Made by a program: the position numbers and the translations under genes. Below the pieces are notes generated by a model, which saw only the letters and a program-made list of their open reading frames with translations, had not been told where the DNA came from and searched no databases. Below, piece by piece: positions 37,066 to 42,743 of a stretch of DNA of 42,743 nucleotides (positions are counted from its first letter, which is position 1; each line of letters begins with the position of its first letter). The stretch is taken from IMG/VR virus record IMGVR_UViG_3300028766_000014, positions 1 to 42,743 of that record; one strand, 5' to 3'. The DNA comes from a virus.

Positions 37066-37106
37066 CTGCAGTATGATTATTTCAGTGCAGAGGAGCACAG
37101 ACAATG
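37066..37106 (+). promoter_or_regulatory. Repeated promoter/leader cassette, copy B
   Basis: CTGCAGTATGATTATTTCAG (37066-37085) and the following TGCAGAGGAGCACAGACAATG nearly repeat copy C. The -10 is TATGAT (37072-37077). CTGCA/TGCAG can form a 5-bp hairpin just before the ribosome site. No TTGCAA -35 here. Confidence 0.6.
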
Positions 37107-37433
37107 ATTGCCAAAATCGAGTGGAAAGTGGCCGAAGCGCCTACCGGAAAGTATCGTTCATTTCAGCGCCGTGGATGGCCCACTGGCACCATCAATGGTT
37201 GTGCTGCTGTGTCGCTCTATGCTGACAATGACTACTCAAAGCAGGCCGCAGAAGGCGGCTCGGTCATTACTGTGTGCGTGGCTGACTGGACTGTCGGTCA
37301 GACTGCTGAAGGTAAGGCTAAGTATGGCGCATTTACATGGCGCACACTGAAGGCACGCGCAGCCACCCTGAAGGAGGCTAAAGATCTTGCGGTACGCTTC
37401 CACGCAGCTCATCCAGAGTACACCTCAAAATAG
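37104..37433 (+). CDS. Unknown beta-rich protein (109 aa)
   Basis: APTGKYRSFQRRGWPTGTIN, then AAVSLYADNDY and ITVCVADWTV suggest a small beta fold with a C-terminal helix (TLKEAKDLAVRFHAAHP). The pattern recalls unnamed small phage proteins. Single-gene unit with cassette B before it and cassette C at its stop. Confidence 0.6.
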   Translation: MIAKIEWKVAEAPTGKYRSFQRRGWPTGTINGCAAVSLYADNDYSKQAAEGGSVITVCVADWTVGQTAEGKAKYGAFTWRTLKARAATLKEAKDLAVRFHAAHPEYTSK

Positions 37434-37504
37434 TCTGAATTTTGTCGTTGCAAACTCTAGAAACTGCAGTATGGTTATTTCAATGCAGAGGAGCACAGAC
37501 AATG
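37428..37504 (+). promoter_or_regulatory. Repeated promoter/leader cassette, copy C
   Basis: A 33-base block identical to copy A (37428-37460) with TTGCAA at 37448-37453, then 16 bases to TATGGT (37470-37475), then the copy-B-like segment CTGCAGTATGGTTATTTCAA and leader AGGAGCACAGACAATG. Copy C thus combines the left half of A with the right half of B. Confidence 0.7.
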
Positions 37505-37669
37505 ATTTTTACCTGGGCTGATGTTGAAGATTTTCTTACGTATAGGCCTTGGATTTTGGCTCATGTGCGAGCTATTTATGGCGAGTACGTACTAATTTGT
37601 GGCGGCGCAGTAGCGACTGATGATGCTACAGTTGCTATGCGCATGTTGTATGATGCCGCTGGAATTTAG
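37502..37669 (+). CDS. Unknown protein (55 aa)
   Basis: ATG 37502 is chosen from the shared leader. Helical (ADVEDFLTYRPWILAHVRAI), then a strand (YVLICGGAVA). Function unknown. Confidence 0.55.
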   Translation: MIFTWADVEDFLTYRPWILAHVRAIYGEYVLICGGAVATDDATVAMRMLYDAAGI

Positions 37670-37694
37670 CAATTACGTAGTGCAATTGATTGTA

Positions 37695-37723
37695 GCGGCT
37701 CAGAAAGGACCGCCACTCACATG
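37695..37723 (+). promoter_or_regulatory. Leader hairpin with the ribosome site in its loop (copy 3)
   Basis: GCGG (37695-37698) and CCGC (37710-37713) flank CTCAGAAAGGA; CCGCCACTCAC then leads into ATG 37721, as at 35941-35966. Confidence 0.5.
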
Positions 37724-39595
37724 ACCAAAGCAAAGGCCACGACGACAGCGCCTCTCAAAGGCAAGACGAAGGCCGCCTCCAAGGCTGTCAAAGCAGCTCC
37801 AGTGAAGAAGGCCACAGCGGTTCCAGTGAAGAAACCTGTGCCGGCCAAGAAGACCGCTCCCAAGACTGTACCGGCTAAGAAGGCTACAGTCTCCCCAATG
37901 TCGGCTAAAAAATCACCGTCTAAGGCCGCCAAGAAGACCAGCGAAAAGACGTCGGCCGCGCCCAAGGGTGCTGCTTTGACAGCGCCAGTGGCGAAGGCCA
38001 TGCCTACAGCAGCCGACGCCTGTGTGGCTGCTATTCTTGCCTCTGGTTTTGCCCTGCAGCGCAGTGACACTGTCGACAAAGTGGCCGCGTATGGTTATGG
38101 TGACGCAAATGGTCGAGCTGTTCTGCTGACTGTGAAGACTGATGGTGATACTACTTGGACACTTGTAGCTGCAGATGGAGGCAGTAGATGCGGTGGCAAG
38201 GACGCTGAAACACTGAAAGTTGCCCTTGAGCGCCGTGCACCAAAAGCAGAGGCGCCCCCGCCTTTGCCCCATGTGATTCGTGCTATTGAGCAGCTGCGAG
38301 TGGCTACCAAGGGCACATATGCAGCGCATGAACTGCGTGGTGACGATAATTACCCTGTACGTCTGCGGATCCTTAAAAGTGCTCTCAAAACTGACAAGGT
38401 TCTGGTCGAGCAGAGTGGCATCAATGCAGTTGTTAAGACACTATATGGGCTGCTTGATGTGCCGCCGGCTTCGATTGCTGCGCAGCGTACATGGTTTGCA
38501 GCGGCCTGCACCAAGGTTCTTGCGGCATCGCGCAAGGCTGATCGTGAGCACGACAAGGCTGAGAAAGCTCTCATTGAGAAAGAATTACGCCGTACAGTTT
38601 TTGAGCGTATGGTCCCTGGAACTATTTTGCCGCCGCCAACAAAGCACTTGGGCAAGAAAGCCCAGGCCGAGAAGGACGCTGCCGATAAGCTGGCAATTTA
38701 CCAGGAAGCTCAGATTGCTGCTATGTGTCCTGAGAGGCCAGCGGAGCAGGTCGCGAAACCCAAGAAATCTACTGAAAAGGAGGACTACCAGGCCGACCTT
38801 GCAGTCATCGATGACGGGTCAGAAGAGCGTGCAGGTGCTCCCCTAGCGGGTTCTACGGCCTACCGTGCAGAGGACATCTGGCTTATGGAGCACACGATGA
38901 CTGGTCTGGTGCTGCTAAAGCTCGAAAAAAGTAACTCGCAGGGCGCCATTTGTGTGTATAATAATGGTAATAGAGTTGCTTGTGGCGTTGTGCCAATCGA
39001 GACACTCTTAAAGTTCAAGCGGATAGAGGATGTGGACATTCTTGAGTCCGTTCGCCAATTATTGAAGCCGGCTATTCCCGGCGTGATAATCACCCCCGTG
39101 GCAGAACGCCACTTAAACGCAGTCTTGCACTGTAAGGAGCTAGCAGCCATGACCTTTGCCAAGAAGTCTTCCGCCAAGAAGTCCACCGATGTTGTTGAAA
39201 CCGCCAAGACCAAGAAGTTTGCCGCACCTGAAAAGGCGTCCAAGAAGCCCATCGTCGCCAAGAAGCCTGTTGTTGTCGAGACTGAAGCAACTGCAAAGCC
39301 TTCCAAGGCCAAGAAGGCCGCGAAGGAAACCGCTGAGCCCTCCGCTCGTAAGAGCTCTTTGTTCCGCCTGAAGAACGACTCAAAGGCCACCTGGAGTGCG
39401 TTCAAGGGCCAGAAGGCTGAGCTTGTGCAGGCTTTCATTGACCTCAGTGCAGTGGGCGCAAAAGCTGCCGGCGTGACGCGTGGCGCTTTGATCGATGCTC
39501 TGCCGAACATCGGGCCAAAAAACATAAGCTTTTATTTGAGCACCTGGCAGTCCGGGGACGCCCCGATCGTCGAGAAGTTGGCAGCTGCAGAGTAA
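37721..39595 (+). CDS. Large protein with histone-H1-like Lys/Ala/Pro tails (624 aa)
   Basis: Residues 1-90 are a Lys/Ala/Pro tail with repeated PVKK, PAKK and SAKK motifs. Then come a small alpha/beta domain (about 95-160), a helical middle (about 185-350), a second folded part (EDIWLMEHTMTGLVLLKLEK), a second Lys-rich tail (about 477-560) and a C-terminal helical domain (SKATWSAFKGQKAELVQAFI, TRGALIDALPNIGPKNISFY). H1-like tails usually bind DNA nonspecifically, so DNA or nucleoid binding is likely. An internal start at 39149 may make a separate short form. Terminator follows. Confidence 0.65.
   Translation: MTKAKATTTAPLKGKTKAASKAVKAAPVKKATAVPVKKPVPAKKTAPKTVPAKKATVSPMSAKKSPSKAAKKTSEKTSAAPKGAALTAPVAKAMPTAADACVAAILASGFALQRSDTVDKVAAYGYGDANGRAVLLTVKTDGDTTWTLVAADGGSRCGGKDAETLKVALERRAPKAEAPPPLPHVIRAIEQLRVATKGTYAAHELRGDDNYPVRLRILKSALKTDKVLVEQSGINAVVKTLYGLLDVPPASIAAQRTWFAAACTKVLAASRKADREHDKAEKALIEKELRRTVFERMVPGTILPPPTKHLGKKAQAEKDAADKLAIYQEAQIAAMCPERPAEQVAKPKKSTEKEDYQADLAVIDDGSEERAGAPLAGSTAYRAEDIWLMEHTMTGLVLLKLEKSNSQGAICVYNNGNRVACGVVPIETLLKFKRIEDVDILESVRQLLKPAIPGVIITPVAERHLNAVLHCKELAAMTFAKKSSAKKSTDVVETAKTKKFAAPEKASKKPIVAKKPVVVETEATAKPSKAKKAAKETAEPSARKSSLFRLKNDSKATWSAFKGQKAELVQAFIDLSAVGAKAAGVTRGALIDALPNIGPKNISFYLSTWQSGDAPIVEKLAAAE
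39149..39595 (+). CDS. Possible internal-start short form (148 aa)
   Basis: TAAGGAG stands 8 bases before an in-frame ATG at 39149, inside the long gene. The resulting protein MTFAKKSSAKKSTD... has one H1-like tail plus the C-terminal helical domain and would be a complete small DNA-binding protein. The site is as good as those of true genes nearby. Nested product is inferred. Confidence 0.45.
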   Translation: MTFAKKSSAKKSTDVVETAKTKKFAAPEKASKKPIVAKKPVVVETEATAKPSKAKKAAKETAEPSARKSSLFRLKNDSKATWSAFKGQKAELVQAFIDLSAVGAKAAGVTRGALIDALPNIGPKNISFYLSTWQSGDAPIVEKLAAAE

Positions 39596-39618
39596 GCAAC
39601 TACACAATTTGTTTTAAG

Positions 39619-39648
39619 ATGACCCACAGACCATCGTGGGTCATTTCT
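39619..39648 (+). terminator. Intrinsic terminator
   Basis: ATGACCCAC (39619-39627) and GTGGGTCAT (39636-39644), 8-base loop, followed by TTTCT. Preceded by a GTTTTAAG stretch. Confidence 0.7.
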
Positions 39649-39681
39649 ACGCCTCTAAAACCAAACAATACGAAGGAGCTT

Positions 39682-40470
39682 ATGGAGTTTATTCAACCAC
39701 AGGTATTCCATGTTGCGCAGACCACACTTGATCCTGGCGGGCTTCACGACTATCTTACTGCTGTAGGTGTGCCAACTTGGACCAGCGATGCCCCGAGTCA
39801 TGCTGAGGCGCTTCAAGAGGTTATGGGGCGAACTTGCTACAATTCTTTCAAGGTCGGTCTCAATCCTAATGTGACACGTATTAGGGAAGGTAACTCCACT
39901 TATTTAAAGAGTATCGTAGAGTCAGGGCACGGCTCAGTGCTCGAGCATGCGTGTGACTCTTGGATGCTGTTCAATATTAGTCGTGTTGTTACACACCAAA
40001 TTGTTCGGGCCCGCGCTGGTACTAGTTTCAGCCAAGCCAGTGGCCACTACATCCGGGTTGACGGCATTAAGAGCTGGTTCCCACAAGTACTAGAAGACCA
40101 TCCACGACGTGCTGAATTGTTTGACTTCTATCGTACGCGATTTAAGAGCCTCGAGCAGGCCCAGATTGAGCTAGCCCAGCTTCTTGATGTGGACAATCAG
40201 CCATTCAAGATGAAGAAGAAACTAACGACCGCAATGCGCAGGTTAGTTCCTGACGGCATCGCCACGGTTCTTGGCTTTACAGTTAATCACCGCCAGCTTC
40301 GCTTTATGATCGAGCAACGTACATCAGCAGCCAACGATGAAGAAATCAGAATTGTGTTTTTTAAGATCTTCGAGCAAGCTATAAAACTTTACCCTAATAT
40401 GATGTTTGATGCTGATGTAACTATAGTCGAAGGCCTTGAAGAAGTCACATTTGCCAATAAGAAAATCTGA
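39682..40470 (+). CDS. thyX: Flavin-dependent thymidylate synthase ThyX, unusual signature (262 aa)
   Basis: Makes dTMP from dUMP using FAD and methylene-tetrahydrofolate. ATG 39682 is chosen for CGAAGGAGCTT. Typical blocks: SGHGSVLEHACDSWMLFNIS, VVTHQIVRARAGTSFSQAS, and C-terminal NHRQLRFMIEQRTS. The classic ThyX motif R-H-R-x7-S is altered to R109-A-R111 with eight residues before Ser120, and the next Arg-Tyr is His-Tyr. The protein may still be active, but the change is notable. Heads a nucleotide gene cluster. Confidence 0.85.
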   Translation: MEFIQPQVFHVAQTTLDPGGLHDYLTAVGVPTWTSDAPSHAEALQEVMGRTCYNSFKVGLNPNVTRIREGNSTYLKSIVESGHGSVLEHACDSWMLFNISRVVTHQIVRARAGTSFSQASGHYIRVDGIKSWFPQVLEDHPRRAELFDFYRTRFKSLEQAQIELAQLLDVDNQPFKMKKKLTTAMRRLVPDGIATVLGFTVNHRQLRFMIEQRTSAANDEEIRIVFFKIFEQAIKLYPNMMFDADVTIVEGLEEVTFANKKI

Positions 40471-40506
40471 TGCGTGGCAAGAAAGATTAAAACCCAAAGG
40501 AGAAAC

Positions 40507-40824
40507 ATGGCAACGAAAAAATCTAGCGTACCTACAGCAGATACAATTGACAGTATACTGAAGGCTCGGCAAACAACCCATGGAACCTTTGCTGTACATG
40601 CGGCCATTGCACAGGCACTTAAGCATGCTATGCGCTTTGATAGTGAAGACCAATTACGTGAGTCTTGGCTGGCGCTTGATGACGACATGGCCGAGGCGCT
40701 AGAAATGAACCAGCATAAAGTAGCGCGGATCTTAGCAGGTGACCCAACCGTGATCGATCATTGGGACGATATCTGTGGGTATTCTAAGCTTGTGGCTGAC
40801 CGCCTAAGAAAGGCTGCAAAATGA
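40507..40824 (+). CDS. DUF6378-like phage protein (105 aa)
   Basis: ATG 40507 follows AAAGGAGAAAC. TIDSILKARQTTHGTFAVHA, then WLALDDDMAEALEMNQHKVA and ARILAGDPTVIDHWDDICGY match the common DUF6378 pattern. Such proteins sit in phage metabolism regions; function unknown. Coupled to the next gene by ATGA. Confidence 0.75.
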   Translation: MATKKSSVPTADTIDSILKARQTTHGTFAVHAAIAQALKHAMRFDSEDQLRESWLALDDDMAEALEMNQHKVARILAGDPTVIDHWDDICGYSKLVADRLRKAAK

Positions 40825-40913
40825 TAGTAGCAAGGGTTTTAATTCTACTGATGGCATGGGCTATTCTGTTTGCAATTTGCCTACGTCATGCACTGAAGGC
40901 ATCCCATGAGTAG
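40821..40913 (+). CDS. 30-aa membrane peptide
   Basis: ATG overlaps the previous stop. One hydrophobic helix (IVARVLILLMAWAILFAICL) plus a short polar tail; overlaps the deaminase start. Confidence 0.5.
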   Translation: MIVARVLILLMAWAILFAICLRHALKASHE

Positions 40914-41370
40914 ACCCTCTCTCGATGAATACTGGCTCTCGATGCTGCCCCTAGTAGCGTCGAGAGCCACTTGCCCGCGACGATCTGTCGGTGCCATTCT
41001 GATTGACAAAGATGGACGGCTAGTCTCAACTGGTTACAATGGAACTGCATCAGGACTGCCGCACTGCTCTAACACACCGTGCCCTGGTTCGCCGGCTATT
41101 GGAGGCACGCGGGATGAGTGCCAGGCCCTTCATGCGGAGTCCAATGCTCTTATGCAGGCGTTCGGCAGTCGAAGAGCTCCGTGGACTCTCTACTGTGGCC
41201 TGACGCCTTGTTTTGCGTGTTCTAAGTTGCTACTTGCGGCCGGAGTACGTGAGGTGGTAGCAGCAGAAGCGTATGCCCATGATGACAGAGGCCCGAAGCT
41301 TTTAAATAAGGCCGGCGTCCTCGTGTGGGTATGGCGAAACGATGAACGAACGCCTTGGAGTACTGCATGA
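40906..41370 (+). CDS. dCMP deaminase (154 aa)
   Basis: Converts dCMP to dUMP, the substrate of ThyX. Zinc-site motifs: HAE at 76-78 and TPCFACSK with C102/C105. Extra Cys/His near C54 and C59 fit dCMP rather than cytidine deaminases. The N-terminus PSLDEYWLSMLPLVASRATC is typical. Coupled to the methyltransferase by ATGA. Confidence 0.88.
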   Translation: MSRPSLDEYWLSMLPLVASRATCPRRSVGAILIDKDGRLVSTGYNGTASGLPHCSNTPCPGSPAIGGTRDECQALHAESNALMQAFGSRRAPWTLYCGLTPCFACSKLLLAAGVREVVAAEAYAHDDRGPKLLNKAGVLVWVWRNDERTPWSTA

Positions 41371-41999
41371 GACATCTGAAGGAAGATGTTAGAACGGCTC
41401 TTCAGAAGCTGCCTACTGGCCAATACAAAACACTGTATGCCGATCCACCTTGGAAGTGGATGAAAGGTGGAACTAAGCGCTATACACCTACACAAGGCGC
41501 CAATGTCGGGCGTGAATTTTCTGCAGTTGGCGATACTCCATATGGCGGTCTAAGCACGAAGGAGCTGGTTACACTTGGCGATCAGGTCAAACGTGTGGTT
41601 GCACCAAATGCACATCTTTACCTGTGGACTGTGAACAAGACTGTACCAGATGCCGTAGAGATTATTGCAGCCTGGGGTTTTAGGTGGGTAACCATGATTA
41701 CATGGGATAAGGGTCGGCCTGGTATAGCCAAGTATTTCCAAGGTATCACAGAGCACTGTGTATTTGCAGTTCGCGGAGGTCTGCCGTATAAATTCGTCGA
41801 TGGTAAGATGGCGCAGGGTCGGACTTTAATCTCAGAAAGAATGACAGCCCACTCACGCAAACCGGCCGCAATGCGCGAGATGATTGAGCGAGTGTCTTAC
41901 CCGCCTTATCTAGAACTGTTCGGAAGGACGGTTCCCAAAACATGGGATGCAGTAGGTTTGCAACTCGGTGAAGATATGAAGGAGATTCCAAAAAGATGA
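41367..41999 (+). CDS. MT-A70 family adenine methyltransferase (210 aa)
   Basis: Transfers a methyl group from S-adenosylmethionine to adenine N6. Catalytic DPPW at 26-29, then YGGLSTKELVTLGDQVKRVV, LYLWTVNK, and C-terminal HSRKPAAMREMIERVSYPPY, LELFGRTVPKTWDAVG. This is the standard phage MT-A70 layout; it probably protects phage DNA from restriction. No partner endonuclease is visible next to it. Confidence 0.9.
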   Translation: MRHLKEDVRTALQKLPTGQYKTLYADPPWKWMKGGTKRYTPTQGANVGREFSAVGDTPYGGLSTKELVTLGDQVKRVVAPNAHLYLWTVNKTVPDAVEIIAAWGFRWVTMITWDKGRPGIAKYFQGITEHCVFAVRGGLPYKFVDGKMAQGRTLISERMTAHSRKPAAMREMIERVSYPPYLELFGRTVPKTWDAVGLQLGEDMKEIPKR

Positions 42000-42574
42000 C
42001 CTGTAAACAGATGGTGGCCGAATTCCATAAGTTGAACGGTTCAGTAATCAACGGCTTCAACAATGGCCCTGAAGTGGCTGTTCTTCGCACTAGGTTGATC
42101 CTAGAGGAGTTCGCAGAGACGTACGCGGCACTGCATGAGAACAATGTCGTGGAGGCTGCTGATGGACTTGCAGACTTGCTTTATGTAGTTGTAGGTACAG
42201 CAGTTTCATATGGCGTGCCATGCCCTGATGCCTTTGAAGATCCGCAGGGCCAGCCGGCGCTAGAATTTGAGCGCAATGACATTGTGCGCTTTGCTCGGCT
42301 GATGCTACCGCGGCTCCAACGGACTTACTTAGCAATTACTCTAACACCTGCATACTGCGGGGCAGCTTTGACTGACTTAGCGGCTGAAATTTGTGCCACT
42401 GGCTCTAGGACATGGGGCTTCCCAATGAAAGAGCTTTTTGCTGAGGTGCATCGCAGTAATATGACTAAGACATTTGCGTCTAATACATCAGGTGGCAAGT
42501 ATGGCGCAGTCAGTCCCAAGGGTCCTGGATACACGCCACCGGATATTATTGGCGTATTGACAGCAGCGGCCTAG
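41996..42574 (+). CDS. MazG/PRA-PH-like nucleotide pyrophosphohydrolase (192 aa)
   Basis: LILEEFAETYAAL (E37-E38-x2-E41) and VEAADGLADLLYVVVG (E53, D56, D60) are the MazG-fold metal sites, all present here. The C-terminal part FAEVHRSNMTKTF with GPGYTPPDI matches phage and HisE-like pyrophosphohydrolases. Probably hydrolyses dNTPs or unwanted nucleotides. Coupled to the MT-A70 gene. Confidence 0.85.
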   Translation: MTCKQMVAEFHKLNGSVINGFNNGPEVAVLRTRLILEEFAETYAALHENNVVEAADGLADLLYVVVGTAVSYGVPCPDAFEDPQGQPALEFERNDIVRFARLMLPRLQRTYLAITLTPAYCGAALTDLAAEICATGSRTWGFPMKELFAEVHRSNMTKTFASNTSGGKYGAVSPKGPGYTPPDIIGVLTAAA

Positions 42575-42702
42575 TGCAGGCACCAATACTTATTCGTCCA
42601 GTAGTGCCCAAGGACGATAATGCACGTAAGGCTGGGTGCTCTTGCAATTATCGTAGCTCACAACGAAGTAGCCAACATCATACAAAAATGTCTGCTGTAT
42701 AG
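42574..42702 (+). CDS. 42-aa basic peptide (GTG start)
   Basis: GTG shares a base with the previous stop (TAGTG). Basic and polar with a single CSC; no ribosome site of its own, so it depends on coupling. Low confidence. Confidence 0.35.
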   Translation: MQAPILIRPVVPKDDNARKAGCSCNYRSSQRSSQHHTKMSAV

Positions 42703-42726
42703 CAAATAAAATAAGCCCCGTTGCTC

Positions 42727-42743
42727 AAGCCTGCTATAGGCTT
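42727..42743 (+). terminator. Probable terminator hairpin at window edge
   Basis: AAGCCT/AGGCTT with a 5-base loop ends exactly at the last base, so a following T run cannot be seen. Sits 25 bases after the last stop codon. Confidence 0.4.

Noticed and set aside
38952-38960. TATAAT inside the H1-like gene as a promoter
   Set aside because: It lies within coding sequence (Tyr-Asn-Asn codons) with no suitable -35 and no start nearby; probably chance.
41367-41999. Restriction-modification system around the MT-A70 gene
   Set aside because: Neighbours are deaminase and MazG-like genes; no endonuclease partner is adjacent, so it is treated as an orphan methyltransferase.

Overview
The window reads as part of a large tailed-bacteriophage genome, probably lytic and infecting a Gram-negative bacterium. 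Every supported gene lies on the + strand. Genes are packed with almost no gaps, and neighbours are often joined by 4-base ATGA, GTGA or TTGA stop/start overlaps. The few intergenic gaps carry sigma70-type TATAAT boxes, so host RNA polymerase probably reads this region. There are no terminase, capsid, portal or tail genes, so this is the early and middle (takeover, metabolism, replication) arm. I cannot name the host or phage genus from the sequence alone.

Layout. (1) 1-7.1 kb: the tail of an Ala/Asp-repeat protein, an RlaP-type nucleotidyltransferase, then a dense run of small unknown proteins, many with zinc-ribbon cysteines or a single membrane helix. (2) 7.1-12.3 kb: a segment that looks richer in G+C by eye. 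It holds a DUF2130 nuclease, a DUF7448 protein, a short J-domain protein, a MazG-like protein, and second, diverged copies of domains found elsewhere in the window. (3) 12.3-14.4 kb: a hexapeptide (left-handed beta-helix) protein made of 18-nt tandem repeats, then coiled-coil proteins. (4) 14.4-20.1 kb: RtcB RNA ligase, a 521-aa unknown protein, then an overlapping trio of PRPP-synthetase-like kinase, HAD phosphatase and nicotinamide phosphoribosyltransferase. (5) 20.1-31.8 kb: small genes, ATP-dependent DNA ligase, a possible DNA-binding protein, family A DNA polymerase, a frameshifted GIY-YIG endonuclease, a Cas4/RecB-like nuclease, a VRR-NUC nuclease and an SNF2-type helicase. (6) 31.8-37.7 kb: small genes, a DUF6011 protein, a T4 DenV-like UV glycosylase, a CAU tRNA, and a run of short genes each with its own promoter, some in repeated cassettes. 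(7) 37.7-42.7 kb: a protein with histone-H1-like tails, ThyX, a DUF6378-like protein, dCMP deaminase, an MT-A70 methyltransferase and a MazG-like protein.

How the genes may work together. The DNA polymerase, helicase, ligase and nucleases form a replication and recombination set supplied by the dTMP pathway at the right end. RlaP, RtcB and the phage tRNA suggest repair or replacement of RNAs cut by host anticodon nucleases. The kinase plus nicotinamide transferase pair resembles the published NAD+ reconstitution pathway (NARP1), which restores NAD+ destroyed by host defences. Together these look like a counter-defence layer. The most distinctive observations are the HAD enzyme inside the NAD+ cassette, apparent leaderless promoters on rtcB and the UV-repair gene, the repeated promoter and SD-hairpin cassettes at 35.5-37.7 kb, a tRNA that overlaps a coding sequence and has an odd D arm, several non-standard or broken gene starts, and the apparent import of a G+C-richer module carrying duplicate domains.
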